NCBI GenBank assembly: GCA_002692855.1
Contig: NZMJ01000032.1
Location: 5,001 to 69,000 of the forward strand
DNA length: 64,000 bases
From: Maricaulis sp.
Lineage (GTDB): Bacteria > Pseudomonadota > Alphaproteobacteria > Caulobacterales > Maricaulaceae
Reading direction: 5' to 3'
Shown: piece by piece, positions 45,529 through 56,869 of the stretch
Layout of the letters: each line of letters opens with the position of its first letter
Numbering within the stretch: position 1 is the first letter of the stretch
The notes under the pieces: generated by a model
What the model saw: only the letters and a program-made list of their open reading frames with translations
What the model was told of the DNA's origin: nothing
Databases searched by the model: none
Program-made: the position numbers and the translations under genes

Positions 45529-46266
45529 TCAATCCTCGCGGACAATGCGGGCCTTGCCGCGGCCAAGGGCCAGCGCCTTGATAGCACCGCGAAAGGTGCG
45601 CGCTTCCTGATCGGTGAAACGCGCGCGAACCAGTGCCGAACGCAGATTATTGATCATCAGCGGGGTCTTGTCGGGCGGATGGAAGAATCCGGCCCGGTCC
45701 AGTTCGCTCTCGAAATGCTCGAACAGTCGGTCGATGTCTTCTCGCGGGGCCGGCGGGCTCAGCTCCGTGAAGGCCTCGGGAACACCCTCGCCCGATGCCC
45801 ACTCATAGGCCACGACCGCGACCGCCTGCGCCAGGTTGAGCGACTTGAATTCGGGGCAGACCGGGAGTGTCAGGATGGCATCCGCACCGGCGACGTCATG
45901 ATTCTCAAGCCCCTGCCGTTCGGCGCCGAACAGGATGCCCGTCCCTTCCCCGGCGGCCAGAGCCTGTCGAGCTTCACCGACCGCTTCGCGCCCGGTCACG
46001 ACCCGCTTTTCCATGCCGCGCGGACGCGCCGTCGTCGCATAGATGCGTGACAGGTCGGCAGTCGCTTCGGCAGTGGTGGAAAACAGCCGTGCAGAGGCGA
46101 GAACGGGCGATCCCACGGCCATGGCTTCAGCCTGCGGGCTAGGCCAGCCATCGCGCGGCGCGACCACGCGCAAATCCGGCAATGCGAAATTGCCCATGAC
46201 CCGCGCGGCAGCGCCGATATTCTCGCCCATTTGCGGGTTCACAAGAATGATGGCGGGTGCGCGCAT
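45529..46266 (-). CDS. trmJ: tRNA (cytidine/uridine-32-2'-O)-methyltransferase TrmJ
   Basis: 245 aa SpoU/TrmH-type RNA methyltransferase. Trefoil-knot motifs: VNPQMGENIGAAARVMGNFA, GILFGAERQGLEN and SLNLAQAVAVVAYEW. TrmJ methylates ribose 32 in several tRNAs. The C-terminal helical extension (about 165-245) matches TrmJ rather than TrmL. Confidence 0.9.
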   Translation of the reverse strand: MRAPAIILVNPQMGENIGAAARVMGNFALPDLRVVAPRDGWPSPQAEAMAVGSPVLASARLFSTTAEATADLSRIYATTARPRGMEKRVVTGREAVGEARQALAAGEGTGILFGAERQGLENHDVAGADAILTLPVCPEFKSLNLAQAVAVVAYEWASGEGVPEAFTELSPPAPREDIDRLFEHFESELDRAGFFHPPDKTPLMINNLRSALVRARFTDQEARTFRGAIKALALGRGKARIVRED

Positions 46267-46371
46267 ACCCTCCCCCTTTCGATCCGGCGCGGCGGGTGCT
46301 AGGAACCCGCCACATTTTCAATCCACGCACGAGACCGTGCCGTTTTCCAGTCAGAACGGAAGCAGACCGAC

Positions 46372-47589
46372 ATGGCGAAAATCAAAGTCGACACCCCGCT
46401 CGTTGAACTCGATGGCGACGAGATGACCCGGATCATCTGGCAGATGATCAAGGACTATCTCATTCACCCCTATCTCGACATCGACCTGAAATATTACGAC
46501 CTGTCGGTGCAGAAGCGCGACGAGACCGACGACCAGATCACCGTCGATGCCGCCGAGGCGATCAAGCATTACGGCGTTGGCGTCAAGTGCGCCACGATCA
46601 CGCCGGATGAAGCGCGGGTCGAGGAATTCGGTCTGAAGAAGATGTGGCGCTCGCCGAACGGCACCATCCGGAACATTCTGGGCGGCGTCGTCTTCCGCGA
46701 GCCGATCGTCATCTCGAACGTGCCGCGCCTGGTGCCGGGCTGGACCAAGCCGATCGTCGTCGGCCGTCACGCCTTTGGCGACCAGTATCGGGCGACCGAT
46801 TTCAAGGTGCCGGGCAAGGGCAAGCTGACAATGACCTTCACGCCGGCCGATGGCGGCGACAAGCAGGAATACGAAATCTTCGAATTCCCGTCGTCCGGCG
46901 TCGCCATGGGCATGTACAATCTGGACGAGTCGATCCGGGACTTCGCGCGCGCCAGCCTGAATTACGGCCTGCAGCGCGGCTGGCCGGTCTATCTGTCAAC
47001 CAAGAACACGATCATGAAAGCCTATGACGGGCGCTTCAAGGATCTGTTCCAGGAAATCTACGATGCCGAATTCGCCGAAGCCTTTACCGCCAAGGGCATC
47101 TCCTACGAGCACCGCCTGATCGACGACATGGTTGCCGCCGCGATGAAGTGGTCGGGCGGCTTCGTCTGGGCCTGCAAGAACTATGACGGTGATGTCCAGT
47201 CCGACACGGTCGCCCAGGGCTTCGGGTCGCTCGGTCTGATGACCTCGGTGCTGATGAGCCCGGACGGCAAGACGGTCGAGGCGGAAGCCGCCCACGGCAC
47301 CGTCACCCGTCACTATCGCCAGCACGAGCGTGGCGAACAGACTTCGACCAACTCGATTGCGTCGATCTTTGCCTGGTCGCGCGGCCTGCACCATCGCGGA
47401 CGCATGGACGGCAACGAAGCGGTGATGAACTTCGCTGAAAAGCTCGAAGAGACGGTGATCAAGACCGTTGAAGCCGGCTACATGACCAAGGATCTCGCCC
47501 TGCTCGTCGGCGACCAGCAAGGCTGGCTGTCGACCGAAGGTTTCCTTGAAAAGGTCAAGGAACGCTTCGCCGAGGCCATGAAGGCCTAA
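46372..47589 (+). CDS. icd: NADP-dependent isocitrate dehydrogenase
   Basis: 405 aa, eukaryotic/alphaproteobacterial homodimer type. Substrate-binding [22 protein letters not shown] and the metal site D-x-x-x-D in [11 protein letters not shown] and [14 protein letters not shown] specificity is suggested by the family, not by a single visible residue. A strong terminator follows. Confidence 0.96.
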   Translation: MAKIKVDTPLVELDGDEMTRIIWQMIKDYLIHPYLDIDLKYYDLSVQKRDETDDQITVDAAEAIKHYGVGVKCATITPDEARVEEFGLKKMWRSPNGTIRNILGGVVFREPIVISNVPRLVPGWTKPIVVGRHAFGDQYRATDFKVPGKGKLTMTFTPADGGDKQEYEIFEFPSSGVAMGMYNLDESIRDFARASLNYGLQRGWPVYLSTKNTIMKAYDGRFKDLFQEIYDAEFAEAFTAKGISYEHRLIDDMVAAAMKWSGGFVWACKNYDGDVQSDTVAQGFGSLGLMTSVLMSPDGKTVEAEAAHGTVTRHYRQHERGEQTSTNSIASIFAWSRGLHHRGRMDGNEAVMNFAEKLEETVIKTVEAGYMTKDLALLVGDQQGWLSTEGFLEKVKERFAEAMKA

Positions 47590-47614
47590 GCCGTTCCTGA
47601 TCCATCGGAACTGG

Positions 47615-47640
47615 AAAGGCCGGGCAATTGCCCGGCCTTT
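47615..47640 (+). terminator. Terminator of icd
   Basis: Perfect 26-bp palindrome (47615-47627 with 47628-47640) followed by TTC and immediately by the DUF4440 gene's stop region, so it may serve both convergent genes. Confidence 0.9.
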
Positions 47641-47641
47641 T

Positions 47642-48076
47642 TCATTGGCGCTTCATCGTCACGAAGGTCTCGGCGTCAATCCGCCATGCACCCTCCTCGT
47701 TGCGCCATTTCGCGAAATAGCGCCCCGAATACCGGATGGTGATGCCTTCCGCAGACCAGTTCCCCTTCCAGCGTCCGCTTTCCGCCGCCAGCTGGCTGTC
47801 TTCGGACACTTCGATCCGCATGGGCGAGCGCACATAGCTGACATCGGGCATTTGCGAGAAAATGGTCTGCCACGCCTCGAGCTGGGCATCCCTGCCCGCG
47901 ATCAACCGCGCGTCGTCACCGGGGACCAGTGTGGCGCCCTCGCTCAGGCACTCGGCGATGGCCCGCAATGACCGGGTTTCGAGCGCCGTGTTGAACGCTG
48001 CCCGTACCGACGCGATTGCGCGGGCTGCGCCCTTGTCGCCGATCAGCTGGATGTCGGGTTGCCGGGCCTTGGCCAT
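47642..48076 (-). CDS. SnoaL/DUF4440-like NTF2-fold protein
   Basis: 144 aa. A cystatin/NTF2-type alpha+beta barrel: IASVRAAFNTALETRSLRAIAECLSEGATLVPGDDARLIAGRDA, then strands RIEVSEDSQLAAESGRWKGNW and RYFAKWRNEEGAWRID. Such proteins are catalysts or chaperones of unknown target. The ATG at 48076 overlaps the alaS stop by one base (TGATG), so translation is coupled. Confidence 0.72.
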   Translation of the reverse strand: MAKARQPDIQLIGDKGAARAIASVRAAFNTALETRSLRAIAECLSEGATLVPGDDARLIAGRDAQLEAWQTIFSQMPDVSYVRSPMRIEVSEDSQLAAESGRWKGNWSAEGITIRYSGRYFAKWRNEEGAWRIDAETFVTMKRQ

Positions 48077-50727
48077 CAACCGGCCAAGGCTGCCTTGATG
48101 GCGTCGATCGCGGCCTGAGCCTTCGACCCGTCGGGACCACCCGCCTGGGCAAAGTCCTCGCGGCCGCCACCGCCCTTGCCGCCGACAGCCTCCGCGCCGG
48201 CACGGACGAGCTCTACAGCGCTGAACCGGCTCTTGAGATCGTCGGTCACTCCGACTGCGAGCGCGGCCTTGCCGTCATTGACGCCAATCATCGCCACGAC
48301 GCCGGACCCCATCTCGCCCTTCGCCTCGTCGACGAGCGCACGCAAGTCCTTGCCTCCCACACCTTCGGCGATCCGGCCGACAAACTTCGTACCCGCAATG
48401 TCTTCGGGGCCGGCCAGCGCAGCAGCACTGCCGCCGCCCATGGCCAATTTCTTCTTGGCGTCGGCCAGTTGACGTTCGAGTGACTTGCGCTCGTCCATCA
48501 GGCTGGCGATGCGGGTCTCAAGTTCACCCACCGGGGACTTCAGGGCGTCAGCTGCCTTGCGGGCAATGCCCGCCTGCGTCTCGAGATACTGGCGCGCTGC
48601 CTCGCCGGTCAGGGCCTCGATCCGGCGGACACCGGACGCGACAGCACCCTCGCCGACGATCTTGAACAGCGCGATGTCACCGGTACGAGCGACGTGGGTT
48701 CCACCGCACAGTTCGACCGAATAGCGGCGATCCGGCTCGACATCCCGGCCCATCGCCAAAACGCGCACCATCTCGCCATACTTCTCGCCGAACAGGGCCA
48801 GCGCACCGGCCTTGGTCGCGTCATCGGGCGACATTTCGCGTGTTTCTGCCTCGTCATTCTGGCGAATGACGGCATTCACATCGGCCTCGATGCGGGCGAG
48901 TTCTTCGGCGGTGACCACCTTGGGATGCGAGAAGTCGAAACGCAGACGGTCCGGTCCGACATAAGAGCCCTTCTGGCTGACATGGGGGCCGAGCACGTCG
49001 CGAAGCGCACGGTGCAAAAGGTGCGTCGCCGAGTGATTGGACCGGGTGCGCGCACGGCGATCCTCGTCGACCGTCAGAGTGGCCTTGTCCCCGACCGATA
49101 CCTTGCCGGATTCCAGCGTGCCGATATGACCGTGGATATCGCCCGCGCGCTTGCGGACATCGTCGACGATAAACCGGGCACCGTTGGCGAATTCAATGAC
49201 GCCGGCATCGCCGATCTGGCCGCCGGATTCTCCGTAGAAGGGCGTCCGGTCAAACACGATCTCGCCGCTCTGGCCCGCTTCCAGGACCGGATGCTCGCTG
49301 CCGCCCGCGATGATTGCGGCGAGTTGCCCTTCGCCCGCCTCGCAGTCATATCCAAGGAAAGCCGTCTCTCCGACGCGGTCGCGAACCCCGAACCAGACCG
49401 CATCGGGAGCCGCCTCGCCCGAACCTTTCCAGTTCGCCCGCGCGGCATCGCGCTGTCCTTCCATCGCGGTCTCGAATCCTGCGGTGTCGACCGACATGCC
49501 GCGTGCGCGCAGCGCGTCCTGCGTCAGGTCGAGCGGGAAGCCATAGGTGTCATAAAGGCGGAAGGCCGTCTCGCCGGACAGGGCGTCGCCTTCGCGCATG
49601 CCCTGCGTCGCTTCGTCGAGCAGCGCCAAACCGCGGCCGAGCGTGCGCTGGAAGCGTTCTTCCTCGGCTTCGAGTGTGGATTCGATCGACGCCTGCGCGC
49701 GTCCGAGCTCGGGATAGGCATCGCCCATCTGCTCCACGAGCGCGGGCACAAGCTTGTGCATGACCGGCTTGGTCGCGCCCAGCAGGTGCGCATGGCGCAT
49801 GGCGCGGCGCATGATGCGGCGCAGCACATAGCCCCGGCCCTCATTGGAGGGAGACACACCGTCGGCCATCAGGAAGGACGTCGAACGCAGATGGTCGGCA
49901 ATCACACGGTGGCTTGCGAGCGCTTCGCCAGCCGCCTTCGACGACAACACGTCTTCGGATGCCGCGATCAGCGCCCGGAACAGGTCGACTTCGTAGTTGT
50001 TGTGTACGTCCTGAAGTACCGCCGCGATGCGCTCCAGTCCCATGCCCGTGTCGATCGACGGCTTGGGCAGGGCGACACGCTTTCCGCCGTCCAGTTGCTC
50101 AAACTGCATGAAGACGAGATTCCAGATCTCGATGAAACGATCGCCATCCTCGTCGGGCGATCCGGGCGGCCCACCGGGAATCCCCGGACCATGGTCGTAG
50201 AAAATCTCCGAACACGGACCGCACGGCCCCGTATCACCCATTGACCAGAAATTGTCGGACGTCCCGATCCGGATTATGCGCTCGTCGGGAAGACCGGCAA
50301 TTTTCTTCCACAGGTCATGCGCCTCGTCGTCACTGGCGTAGACGGTGACCAGGAGCTTGTCCTTCGCCAGGCCGAACTCGCCGGTGATGAGCTGCCAGGC
50401 ATGCGAAATCGCCTGTTCCTTGAAATAATCGCCGAACGAGAAATTCCCGAGCATTTCAAAGAAGGTGTGGTGACGCGCCGTATAGCCGACATTGTCGAGG
50501 TCGTTGTGCTTTCCGCCGGCGCGCACGCATTTCTGGGCTGTCGTTGCGCGGGGATTGGAACGCTTCTCCTGACCGGTGAAGACATTCTTGAACGGAACCA
50601 TCCCGGCATTGGTGAACAAAAGGGTGGGGTCGTCCTTGGGGACGAGGGAACCCGAGGCGACGATCTCGTGACCATGATCCTCGAAATAGCCGAGAAATCC
50701 GCTGCGAATGTCGCGAAGGCTGGTCAT
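48076..50727 (-). CDS. alaS: Alanyl-tRNA synthetase
   Basis: 883 aa full-length AlaRS: class II core ([27 protein letters not shown]), editing domain with the zinc motif HxxxH in [12 protein letters not shown] and [10 protein letters not shown], and a C-terminal C-Ala oligomerisation part. The second ATG (50727) is placed correctly behind AGGGA; the first (50733) is only one base from it. Confidence 0.97.
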   Translation of the reverse strand: MTSLRDIRSGFLGYFEDHGHEIVASGSLVPKDDPTLLFTNAGMVPFKNVFTGQEKRSNPRATTAQKCVRAGGKHNDLDNVGYTARHHTFFEMLGNFSFGDYFKEQAISHAWQLITGEFGLAKDKLLVTVYASDDEAHDLWKKIAGLPDERIIRIGTSDNFWSMGDTGPCGPCSEIFYDHGPGIPGGPPGSPDEDGDRFIEIWNLVFMQFEQLDGGKRVALPKPSIDTGMGLERIAAVLQDVHNNYEVDLFRALIAASEDVLSSKAAGEALASHRVIADHLRSTSFLMADGVSPSNEGRGYVLRRIMRRAMRHAHLLGATKPVMHKLVPALVEQMGDAYPELGRAQASIESTLEAEEERFQRTLGRGLALLDEATQGMREGDALSGETAFRLYDTYGFPLDLTQDALRARGMSVDTAGFETAMEGQRDAARANWKGSGEAAPDAVWFGVRDRVGETAFLGYDCEAGEGQLAAIIAGGSEHPVLEAGQSGEIVFDRTPFYGESGGQIGDAGVIEFANGARFIVDDVRKRAGDIHGHIGTLESGKVSVGDKATLTVDEDRRARTRSNHSATHLLHRALRDVLGPHVSQKGSYVGPDRLRFDFSHPKVVTAEELARIEADVNAVIRQNDEAETREMSPDDATKAGALALFGEKYGEMVRVLAMGRDVEPDRRYSVELCGGTHVARTGDIALFKIVGEGAVASGVRRIEALTGEAARQYLETQAGIARKAADALKSPVGELETRIASLMDERKSLERQLADAKKKLAMGGGSAAALAGPEDIAGTKFVGRIAEGVGGKDLRALVDEAKGEMGSGVVAMIGVNDGKAALAVGVTDDLKSRFSAVELVRAGAEAVGGKGGGGREDFAQAGGPDGSKAQAAIDAIKAALAG

Positions 50728-50878
50728 GGTCATGTCCCTACCGGCGCGAGAGGCAATGCCGGTTCTTGCAGTGATTGCCGGAAACCCGGCCCGACCCCCA
50801 TATACGAACGGGCGCCCGGCCTCGCCAAGCGCCCGTTACTGATATTTTTTGCAACTGCGAAGAAAGTTGCGGCCAGGA

Positions 50879-51964
50879 TCAGCTGGCAGCGGCCTCGTCA
50901 GCATCGTCCTCTTCATCAGGACCGGTCAGCATCTTCTCTTCCAGCACGCCGGAATTGGCACGGACCTTTGCCTCGATCTCGTTGGCAATATCGGGATTGT
51001 CGAGCAGGAAGCGGCGCGCATTCTCGCGGCCCTGTCCGACCCGTTCCGAATTGTAGGAGAACCAGGAGCCCGACTTCTCGACAATGCCGCCCTTGACCCC
51101 GAGATCGAGGATCTCGCCGGTCTTGGAGATGCCTTCGCCGTAGAGAATGTCGAACTCGACCTCGCGGAATGGCGGCGCGACCTTGTTCTTCACGACCTTC
51201 ACACGGGTCTGGTTGCCGATCACCTCGTCGCGATTCTTGATCTGGCCGATGCGCCGGATGTCGAGACGAACGGAGGAATAGAATTTCAGCGCATTGCCGC
51301 CGGTCGTGGTTTCCGGATTGCCGAACATCACGCCGATCTTCATCCGGATCTGGTTGATGAAGATCACCATGGTGTGGGACTTGGAGATCGAGCCGGTCAG
51401 CTTGCGCAGCGCCTGGCTCATCAAGCGGGCCTGAAGACCGGGAAGGCTGTCGCCCATCTCGCCTTCGAGTTCGGCCCGCGGCGTCAGGGCCGCAACCGAG
51501 TCGATGACCAGCACGTCCACTGCACCGGAGCGCACGAGCGTATCGGCGATTTCCAGCGCCTGTTCGCCCGCGTCCGGCTGCGACACCAGCAGCTCGGCCA
51601 CGTCGACACCGAGCTTGCCGGCATAGACGGGATCGAGCGCGTGCTCGGCATCGATGAAGGCCGCAACGCCGCCATTCTTCTGGGCTTCGGCCACACAATG
51701 CAGGGCCAAGGTGGTCTTGCCCGACGATTCAGGGCCGTAGATCTCGATGATCCGCCCCTTGGGCAGACCGCCAATCCCCAGCGCGATATCGAGACCGAGC
51801 GACCCGGTCGGAATCGCTTCGATGTCCATATCCGGGCGCTCGCCCAGCTTCATAACCGAGCCTTTACCGAAGGCACGGTCGATCTGGGAAAGTGCGGCTT
51901 CGAGCGCCTTGCCCTTGTCAGACTTGTCGTTGTTTTTCACGAGACGAATCGCATTGCTGGCCAT
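50879..51964 (-). CDS. recA: Recombinase A
   Basis: 361 aa. Walker [11 protein letters not shown] near residue 71, L1/L2 loops ([22 protein letters not shown]) and the acidic C-terminal tail ([14 protein letters not shown]). Forms filaments on single-stranded DNA for repair and SOS induction. An alphaproteobacterial SOS box lies about 70-85 bp upstream, so it is LexA-regulated. Confidence 0.98.
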   Translation of the reverse strand: MASNAIRLVKNNDKSDKGKALEAALSQIDRAFGKGSVMKLGERPDMDIEAIPTGSLGLDIALGIGGLPKGRIIEIYGPESSGKTTLALHCVAEAQKNGGVAAFIDAEHALDPVYAGKLGVDVAELLVSQPDAGEQALEIADTLVRSGAVDVLVIDSVAALTPRAELEGEMGDSLPGLQARLMSQALRKLTGSISKSHTMVIFINQIRMKIGVMFGNPETTTGGNALKFYSSVRLDIRRIGQIKNRDEVIGNQTRVKVVKNKVAPPFREVEFDILYGEGISKTGEILDLGVKGGIVEKSGSWFSYNSERVGQGRENARRFLLDNPDIANEIEAKVRANSGVLEEKMLTGPDEEDDADEAAAS

Positions 51965-52034
51965 TGGTTCTGCCCCTTATTTCACGGCCCCGGATGCAGG
52001 GCAATTGAAGGGACTTGTACCGTGTTTGTTCCGG

Positions 52035-52049
52035 GAACGCAACAGGAAC
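52035..52049. promoter_or_regulatory. SOS box (LexA site) upstream of recA
   Basis: GAAC-N7-GAAC, the exact direct-repeat LexA consensus of alphaproteobacteria, 71 bp before the recA start. It is the only perfect match I noticed at a gene start. Confidence 0.88.
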
Positions 52050-52076
52050 ATTTTTGTCCGTTGCGAGAGATTGAGA

Positions 52077-54614
52077 TCAGGCGGCGTCGGCTTCCTCGAC
52101 CCGGGCGCCGATCTCGCTTTTGACCTTCTCGGCCAGTTGCGAGAGCGTGAAAGGCTTGGGCAGGAAGGAGATGTCGTGCTCGCGTGAGAGCGTGTGCGAG
52201 AACTCCTCCTCGGCATAACCCGAGATGAAGACGATTCGCGTCGAAGCCAGCTTGTCGCGTGCCTTCTCGACGAGGCCGGGCCCGTCGAGCCCCGGCATGA
52301 CCACGTCGGAGATCAGAAGGTCAAAGTGGGTGTCGCCGCCTTCCAGGATGGCGAGCGCCTTCTCTCCGTCCTCGGCCTCCACGACCTCATAGCCACGCTT
52401 GGTCAGGGTCCGTGCGGCGATCATGCGCACCTTGTCCTCGTCCTCGACGAAGAGGATTCGGCCACGCCCGGCCAGATCGGCAGGCTTGGGCTCGATCGTC
52501 CTTTCGACCTTCTTGCGCTCGACCTCCTCGCGGACTTCTTCGGTCGCCTCGCAGGCGGGGAGGAAAAGGCGGAATGTCGTTCCCTTGCCGAGTTCGCTAT
52601 CGACGAACAGGAAGCCGCCCGATTGCTTGACGATGCCGTAGACGGTCGCGAGGCCTAGGCCCGTGCCCTGCCCCTGCGGCTTGGTCGTGAAAAAGGGCTC
52701 GAAGATCTTCTCGCGCGTGGCCTCGTCCATGCCGGTGCCTTCGTCCTGCACCTCGATCAGGACCCAGTCGCCCGCGACCGGATCGGGGGCGCCCGCGTCA
52801 CGGACCGCGTCCGCGTCGGACATCGACGTGCGGATGGTGAGTGTGCCGCCCCCCTTCTCGCGCATGGCATCGCGGCCATTTGCGGCGAGGTTCAAAATGG
52901 CGGTTTCGAGCTGGCCCTTGTCGGCGCGGATCGGCGGCAGGTCACGGCCGTGCGTGATTTCCAGGCGCACCGTTTCTTCAAGAATCTGGCGCAGCAGGAT
53001 CGAGAAATCCGACAACACGTCCGGCACTTCCAGCGTTTCGACGCGGAAGGTCTGCTTGCGCGAGAAGGCGAGCAGTTTCTTCACCAGTCCTGCGGCCCGC
53101 GCGATGGTCGAATTGATGTGCTGGAGGTCCGAATAGGACGGGTCGCCGACCGGGTGCCGTCCGAGCAATTCGTCCGAGGTCAGGCGCAATGCCGTCAGCA
53201 GATTGTTGAATTCGTGCGCGACCCCGCCCGCGAGTTGCCCGACCGCCTGCATCTTGTTGCCCTGGGCAAACTTGCGCTCAAGGTCTTTCCAGGCCGAGAC
53301 GTCGATTACGTAGGCGACCCGCTTACCGCCGCGCGCAGGTGCGAACACCAAGTGTGCTTCGCGCTTCGGTTCGCCCTTGATGACGACCTCGGCCGGTTCG
53401 CCCGTGCCGCTGGACGCCTTGGCGACGGCCTCGGCAGGGTTTCTGCCATCCGTCCAGTCGAACAGGTCGACGAAGCGCGTGCCCGGAATGGCGGCACCGC
53501 CGCAGTATTGCAGCATGGCGGGATTGGCGTCCTCGATGATGGCGGCCTCGGGGTCCGCCCCGTCCAGCCGTGCGACACCGAATGGCGCAGCGAAAAACAT
53601 CTCGTCAAAGGTTCGCCCGGCCTTCGCGCCGGTGGGCATGGCCTGCGCAATGCCTGGAGGTGCGCCGGTCGTGGACAGGCCATAAACGATCGCGCGGCCG
53701 ACCGGGTGCTTTCCACCCTCCCAGTTGATGGCGATGGCCACGGGGGTTTCGACCCCCTCGCGCCCTTTCAGACGCGCATCGAGGCGTGTCGTTTCCGATT
53801 GGCCACAGGTCTTCAGCAGGCTGCGCGCGCCATCGCCGGTCAGCGTGTCGCGCAAGGCAGGCAGAGCGTCGTCGCGCTTCAAACCCAGCCACTCGCGCAA
53901 GGTCGCATTGGCGTCGAGGATCTTGCCTTGAGGGTCCACCGCCAGCAGGCCGGCGGGGGATTTGTCAGCCCAGTCGGGGCGCAGGCGGGTGTCCTTGCCG
54001 GAGTCCAGCTCTTCGCTTGACGGCATGACCCGCCAGACAATGTGGTCAGCGCCGGATCCGCGCGCCTCGATATCGAACTGCCTGGCTTCACCGTTGACGT
54101 CGAGCACAGGCATCCGCTCGCGAGCGACGCCGCCGCCCGCCGCGACGAGGATGAGGCGATAGACCGCCCCGTCACTGCCCGCCCAGATCCGGTCGGGACC
54201 GGCCAAGGCCAGGCTTTGACCCAGACCACCCGCGGTTTTCGCAATCTCGCGGTAAGCGGCATTGCCCCAGCGGGGCGCGCCCTTGCGGTTTGTGACCAGG
54301 ACCGGATCGGTCAACTGGTCCATCGCTTCAAGCGCCAATGCGGACGCACCGGGCAAAGCGTGGCGTTCGGCCTTTTCGCGCAGTGCGCGGCCGGCCGCCT
54401 CGCCCGCCGCCAGCGCGTAGAGGAGCAGGAAGGCCGCGACGGCGAAACCGGCGAGCAGGATGAAGCCGTGCCACCCGGCCGAGGACGCTGCGAACAGCGC
54501 CACGCCCGCACAGGCAAGTGATCCCAGCGCTGCGGACCAGAACAGACCGCGCGCCACAGGCTGGGTCCAGAGGGGAGCCCGCATCGCCTTCACCGGTTCA
54601 ATGAATTCGGCCAT
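52077..54614 (-). CDS. cckA: Hybrid histidine kinase CckA
   Basis: 845 aa. Two N-terminal membrane segments (about 22-45 and 50-72), two or three PAS-like domains (about 95-210, 212-315, 335-440), HisKA with H467 (GGVAHEFNN), HATPase with N-box [10 protein letters not shown] and G-box [20 protein letters not shown] split across two stretches, then a receiver with D770 (ISDVVMPG). This layout is that of CckA, which controls the phosphorylation of CtrA and CpdR through ChpT in Caulobacter. It lies just downstream of flhB, 61 bp away, so it may be part of the fliQ-fliR-flhB transcript. Confidence 0.88.
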   Translation of the reverse strand: MAEFIEPVKAMRAPLWTQPVARGLFWSAALGSLACAGVALFAASSAGWHGFILLAGFAVAAFLLLYALAAGEAAGRALREKAERHALPGASALALEAMDQLTDPVLVTNRKGAPRWGNAAYREIAKTAGGLGQSLALAGPDRIWAGSDGAVYRLILVAAGGGVARERMPVLDVNGEARQFDIEARGSGADHIVWRVMPSSEELDSGKDTRLRPDWADKSPAGLLAVDPQGKILDANATLREWLGLKRDDALPALRDTLTGDGARSLLKTCGQSETTRLDARLKGREGVETPVAIAINWEGGKHPVGRAIVYGLSTTGAPPGIAQAMPTGAKAGRTFDEMFFAAPFGVARLDGADPEAAIIEDANPAMLQYCGGAAIPGTRFVDLFDWTDGRNPAEAVAKASSGTGEPAEVVIKGEPKREAHLVFAPARGGKRVAYVIDVSAWKDLERKFAQGNKMQAVGQLAGGVAHEFNNLLTALRLTSDELLGRHPVGDPSYSDLQHINSTIARAAGLVKKLLAFSRKQTFRVETLEVPDVLSDFSILLRQILEETVRLEITHGRDLPPIRADKGQLETAILNLAANGRDAMREKGGGTLTIRTSMSDADAVRDAGAPDPVAGDWVLIEVQDEGTGMDEATREKIFEPFFTTKPQGQGTGLGLATVYGIVKQSGGFLFVDSELGKGTTFRLFLPACEATEEVREEVERKKVERTIEPKPADLAGRGRILFVEDEDKVRMIAARTLTKRGYEVVEAEDGEKALAILEGGDTHFDLLISDVVMPGLDGPGLVEKARDKLASTRIVFISGYAEEEFSHTLSREHDISFLPKPFTLSQLAEKVKSEIGARVEEADAA

Positions 54615-54675
54615 GACATCCTCCGTGCGCGGTCGAATCGCGCGTCCTTGTGAAACTCTACAACGGGTATGCGGC

Positions 54676-55746
54676 TCATGCCCGTTTTTGCGCCAGCGTG
54701 AGAACGTAGCCGATCACCTTGGCGACAGCCTTGAAGTGTTCGGCGGGAATGGTTTCATCGATCTCAACGCTGGCATGAAGCGCGCGGGCGAGCGGCGGAT
54801 CCTCGACGATCGGCACATCATTCGCCTTGGCCAGTTCGCGGATGCGCAGGGCGACCGCATCTGCCCCCTTGGCGACACAGATCGGGGCGGCGGTGACACC
54901 CTGCTCGTATTTCAGGGCCACGGCGTAGTGGGTCGGGTTGGTGATGATCACCGTCGCGTCCGGAACCGATGCCATCATCCGGCGGCGCGCCCTGTCCTGG
55001 CGGATCTGGCGCAGGCGCGCCCGGATGATCGGGTCACCTTCGGTCTGCTTCAGCTCGTCGCGAACATCACGGCGCGACATGCGGTTGCGCTTCATGAAGC
55101 TCTGGCGCTGGTACATGTAGTCGAGCGCCGCCACGAAGGCGTAGGCCACCAACGCTGCAGCAAACAGCGCGATGGCGTTCTCCATGACAACTTGCAGGAT
55201 CGCGCTGACATCCAGGGCCGGCAGCGCGGCAAGCTCGGTCCGCTTCGGCCAGATCACGACGAAGACCGCCAGCGCGACCAGCGACATCTTGCCGAGACCC
55301 TTCAGGAAATTGGCCCAGCCCTGCGGTCCGAGCATGCGCTTGACGCCCTCGGCCGGGTTCAGCTTGGACAATTTGGGTTTCATCTTCTCGGCCGAGAACA
55401 TCAACCCGGTCTGGACCAGGTGCCCCGCGAGGCCGGCGCCCATCAGGATCAGGAAGGCAAACCCGACCGAAAGACCCACGGACCACGCCGTGCCGCTGAT
55501 CATGTCCAGGGCCGCAGCCGGATCGACGCTGAGTTCATGCGGACGGGCGAGAAACACGGTCAGGGTTCCGGTCAGGTGGCGCGCCATCGCCGGTCCCAAT
55601 AGCGCGATCACGACCAATCCGGAGGCGAGGACAAACCAGCCGGGTATCTCCTGAGACTTGGGAACATCGCCCTTCTCGCGCGCCTGTTGCAGGCGCTTCG
55701 GGGTTGGTTCCTCGGTTTTCTCGCTTTCGTCCTGGTCTTCTGCCAT
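54676..55746 (-). CDS. flhB: Flagellar export protein FlhB
   Basis: 356 aa. Four membrane helices and a cytosolic C-terminal domain with the self-cleaving NPTHYAVAL site (about 263-271). FlhB switches export from rod-hook to filament substrates. Acidic/Lys-rich N-terminus (EDQDESEKTEEPTPKRLQ) is typical. Confidence 0.95.
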   Translation of the reverse strand: MAEDQDESEKTEEPTPKRLQQAREKGDVPKSQEIPGWFVLASGLVVIALLGPAMARHLTGTLTVFLARPHELSVDPAAALDMISGTAWSVGLSVGFAFLILMGAGLAGHLVQTGLMFSAEKMKPKLSKLNPAEGVKRMLGPQGWANFLKGLGKMSLVALAVFVVIWPKRTELAALPALDVSAILQVVMENAIALFAAALVAYAFVAALDYMYQRQSFMKRNRMSRRDVRDELKQTEGDPIIRARLRQIRQDRARRRMMASVPDATVIITNPTHYAVALKYEQGVTAAPICVAKGADAVALRIRELAKANDVPIVEDPPLARALHASVEIDETIPAEHFKAVAKVIGYVLTLAQKRA

Positions 55747-55755
55747 CTCGCCCGC

Positions 55756-56508
55756 CTACTGGAACTCGACCGCGAAGGTCTCGATCCGCTGAAGCCAGAC
55801 CATGGCCATGGCCCCGACAGCGATCGCGAAAATGAAGAAGCCGGCCATGATGTTGATCGGCATGGCGATGAAGAAGATCTGGGCCTGCGGCATCAGGCGG
55901 GAGAGCACGCCCAGCGCAAGATAGAAAACCAGGCCGAACACGATCAGGGGCGCCGCGATCTGGATGCCGATCCGGAAGGTGTCGGTGAAAACCCGAAGCG
56001 CCCACTCGGCGGAATCGGCGACGGGCGGAAGGCCGCCGACCGGCAAGACCTGATACGAGCCCTGTGCGGCGGTCAGCAGGAGGTGATGCACGTTGGTGGC
56101 GAACAGCAGGACGATGAAAAGCAGGTTCAGGAAGGTGGACATCAAGGCACCCGACTGACCCTGCGACGGATCGAATGCCTGGGCCATCGCCAGTCCGGTC
56201 TGCTGGCCGATGATCTGCCCTGCGACTGAGGCCACGGCGAGGAACATGCGCATCACTGCGCCGATCATCAGCCCGATGACGACCTCGCTCATCAGGATCG
56301 CACCCATTTGCAGGGGCTGCACCGGCTCGGCCGGTAGCGAGGGGGCGATGAAGGGCGCCAGAGACAGCGCGAACATTAACGCAAAGGCCAGCCTGGCACG
56401 CGGCGGGATGCCCGGCTCGCCGATGCCCGGCATCAACATGAGAATCGCCCCGAGCCGCGCGAAGATCAGCGCGCCGGCGTAAATGAGCGCTGTCAGTTCA
56501 AGCGTCAC
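55756..56508 (-). CDS. fliR: Flagellar export protein FliR
   Basis: 250 aa with about six membrane helices; family patterns ALMFALSLAPFIAPSLP and VVIGLMIGAVMRMFLAVASVAGQIIGQQTGL (two parts). Part of the FliP-FliQ-FliR gate. It overlaps fliQ by 4 bp. Confidence 0.94.
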   Translation of the reverse strand: MTLELTALIYAGALIFARLGAILMLMPGIGEPGIPPRARLAFALMFALSLAPFIAPSLPAEPVQPLQMGAILMSEVVIGLMIGAVMRMFLAVASVAGQIIGQQTGLAMAQAFDPSQGQSGALMSTFLNLLFIVLLFATNVHHLLLTAAQGSYQVLPVGGLPPVADSAEWALRVFTDTFRIGIQIAAPLIVFGLVFYLALGVLSRLMPQAQIFFIAMPINIMAGFFIFAIAVGAMAMVWLQRIETFAVEFQ

Positions 56509-56768
56509 GTCGCCACGATCCGGTCGGCCAGGCCGTTCATAAAGGCCGACATCAGCGCCCCCATGACGGGCATGAAAATCAGAAGGGCAACAAAGATGGC
56601 AATGATTTTCGGGACGAAAACCAGTGTCATTTCCTGCACTTGCGTCAGCGCCTGGAAGAGCGCGATCACGACACCGACCGCCAGGCCGACGAGCATGATC
56701 GGCGCGGACATGGCCAACATCAGCCAGATCGCGTCACGCGCCAGATCGAGGACCTCGTTGCCATTCAT
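56505..56768 (-). CDS. fliQ: Flagellar export protein FliQ
   Basis: 87 aa with two membrane helices; MSAPIMLVGLAVGVVIALFQALTQVQEMTLVFVPK (in two parts) is the family signature. First gene of the fliQ-fliR-flhB group. A CtrA-like site lies about 62 bp upstream, matching Caulobacter class II flagellar control. Confidence 0.95.
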   Translation of the reverse strand: MNGNEVLDLARDAIWLMLAMSAPIMLVGLAVGVVIALFQALTQVQEMTLVFVPKIIAIFVALLIFMPVMGALMSAFMNGLADRIVAT

Positions 56769-56823
56769 CGCGTCAGCCGCCGGACGGAATTAACCACATT
56801 ACCCGGCTGCGACGCTCGCCGCG

Positions 56824-56838
56824 TTCGCGTTAAGAAAG
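56824..56838. repeat. 15-bp direct repeat, copy 1
   Basis: TTCGCGTTAAGAAAG here and again at 59004-59018, flanking the secreted protein and TPR regulator genes. It overlaps the CtrA-like site of fliQ. Confidence 0.5.
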
Positions 56839-56844
56839 AGTCAA
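56830..56844 (-). promoter_or_regulatory. Putative CtrA site upstream of fliQ
   Basis: On the minus strand TTGA-N7-TTAAC, one mismatch from TTAA-N7-TTAAC including the trailing C. It lies 62 bp before the fliQ start, the right distance for a class II flagellar promoter. Inferred from consensus only. Confidence 0.5.
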
Positions 56845-56869
56845 TAAGTGTAAACGCGGCGCAGCGGAA

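Noticed and set aside
48694-50244. Plus-strand open frame of 516 codons inside alaS
   Set aside because: Antisense to the editing and core domains of a complete alanyl-tRNA synthetase, with no recognisable domain.
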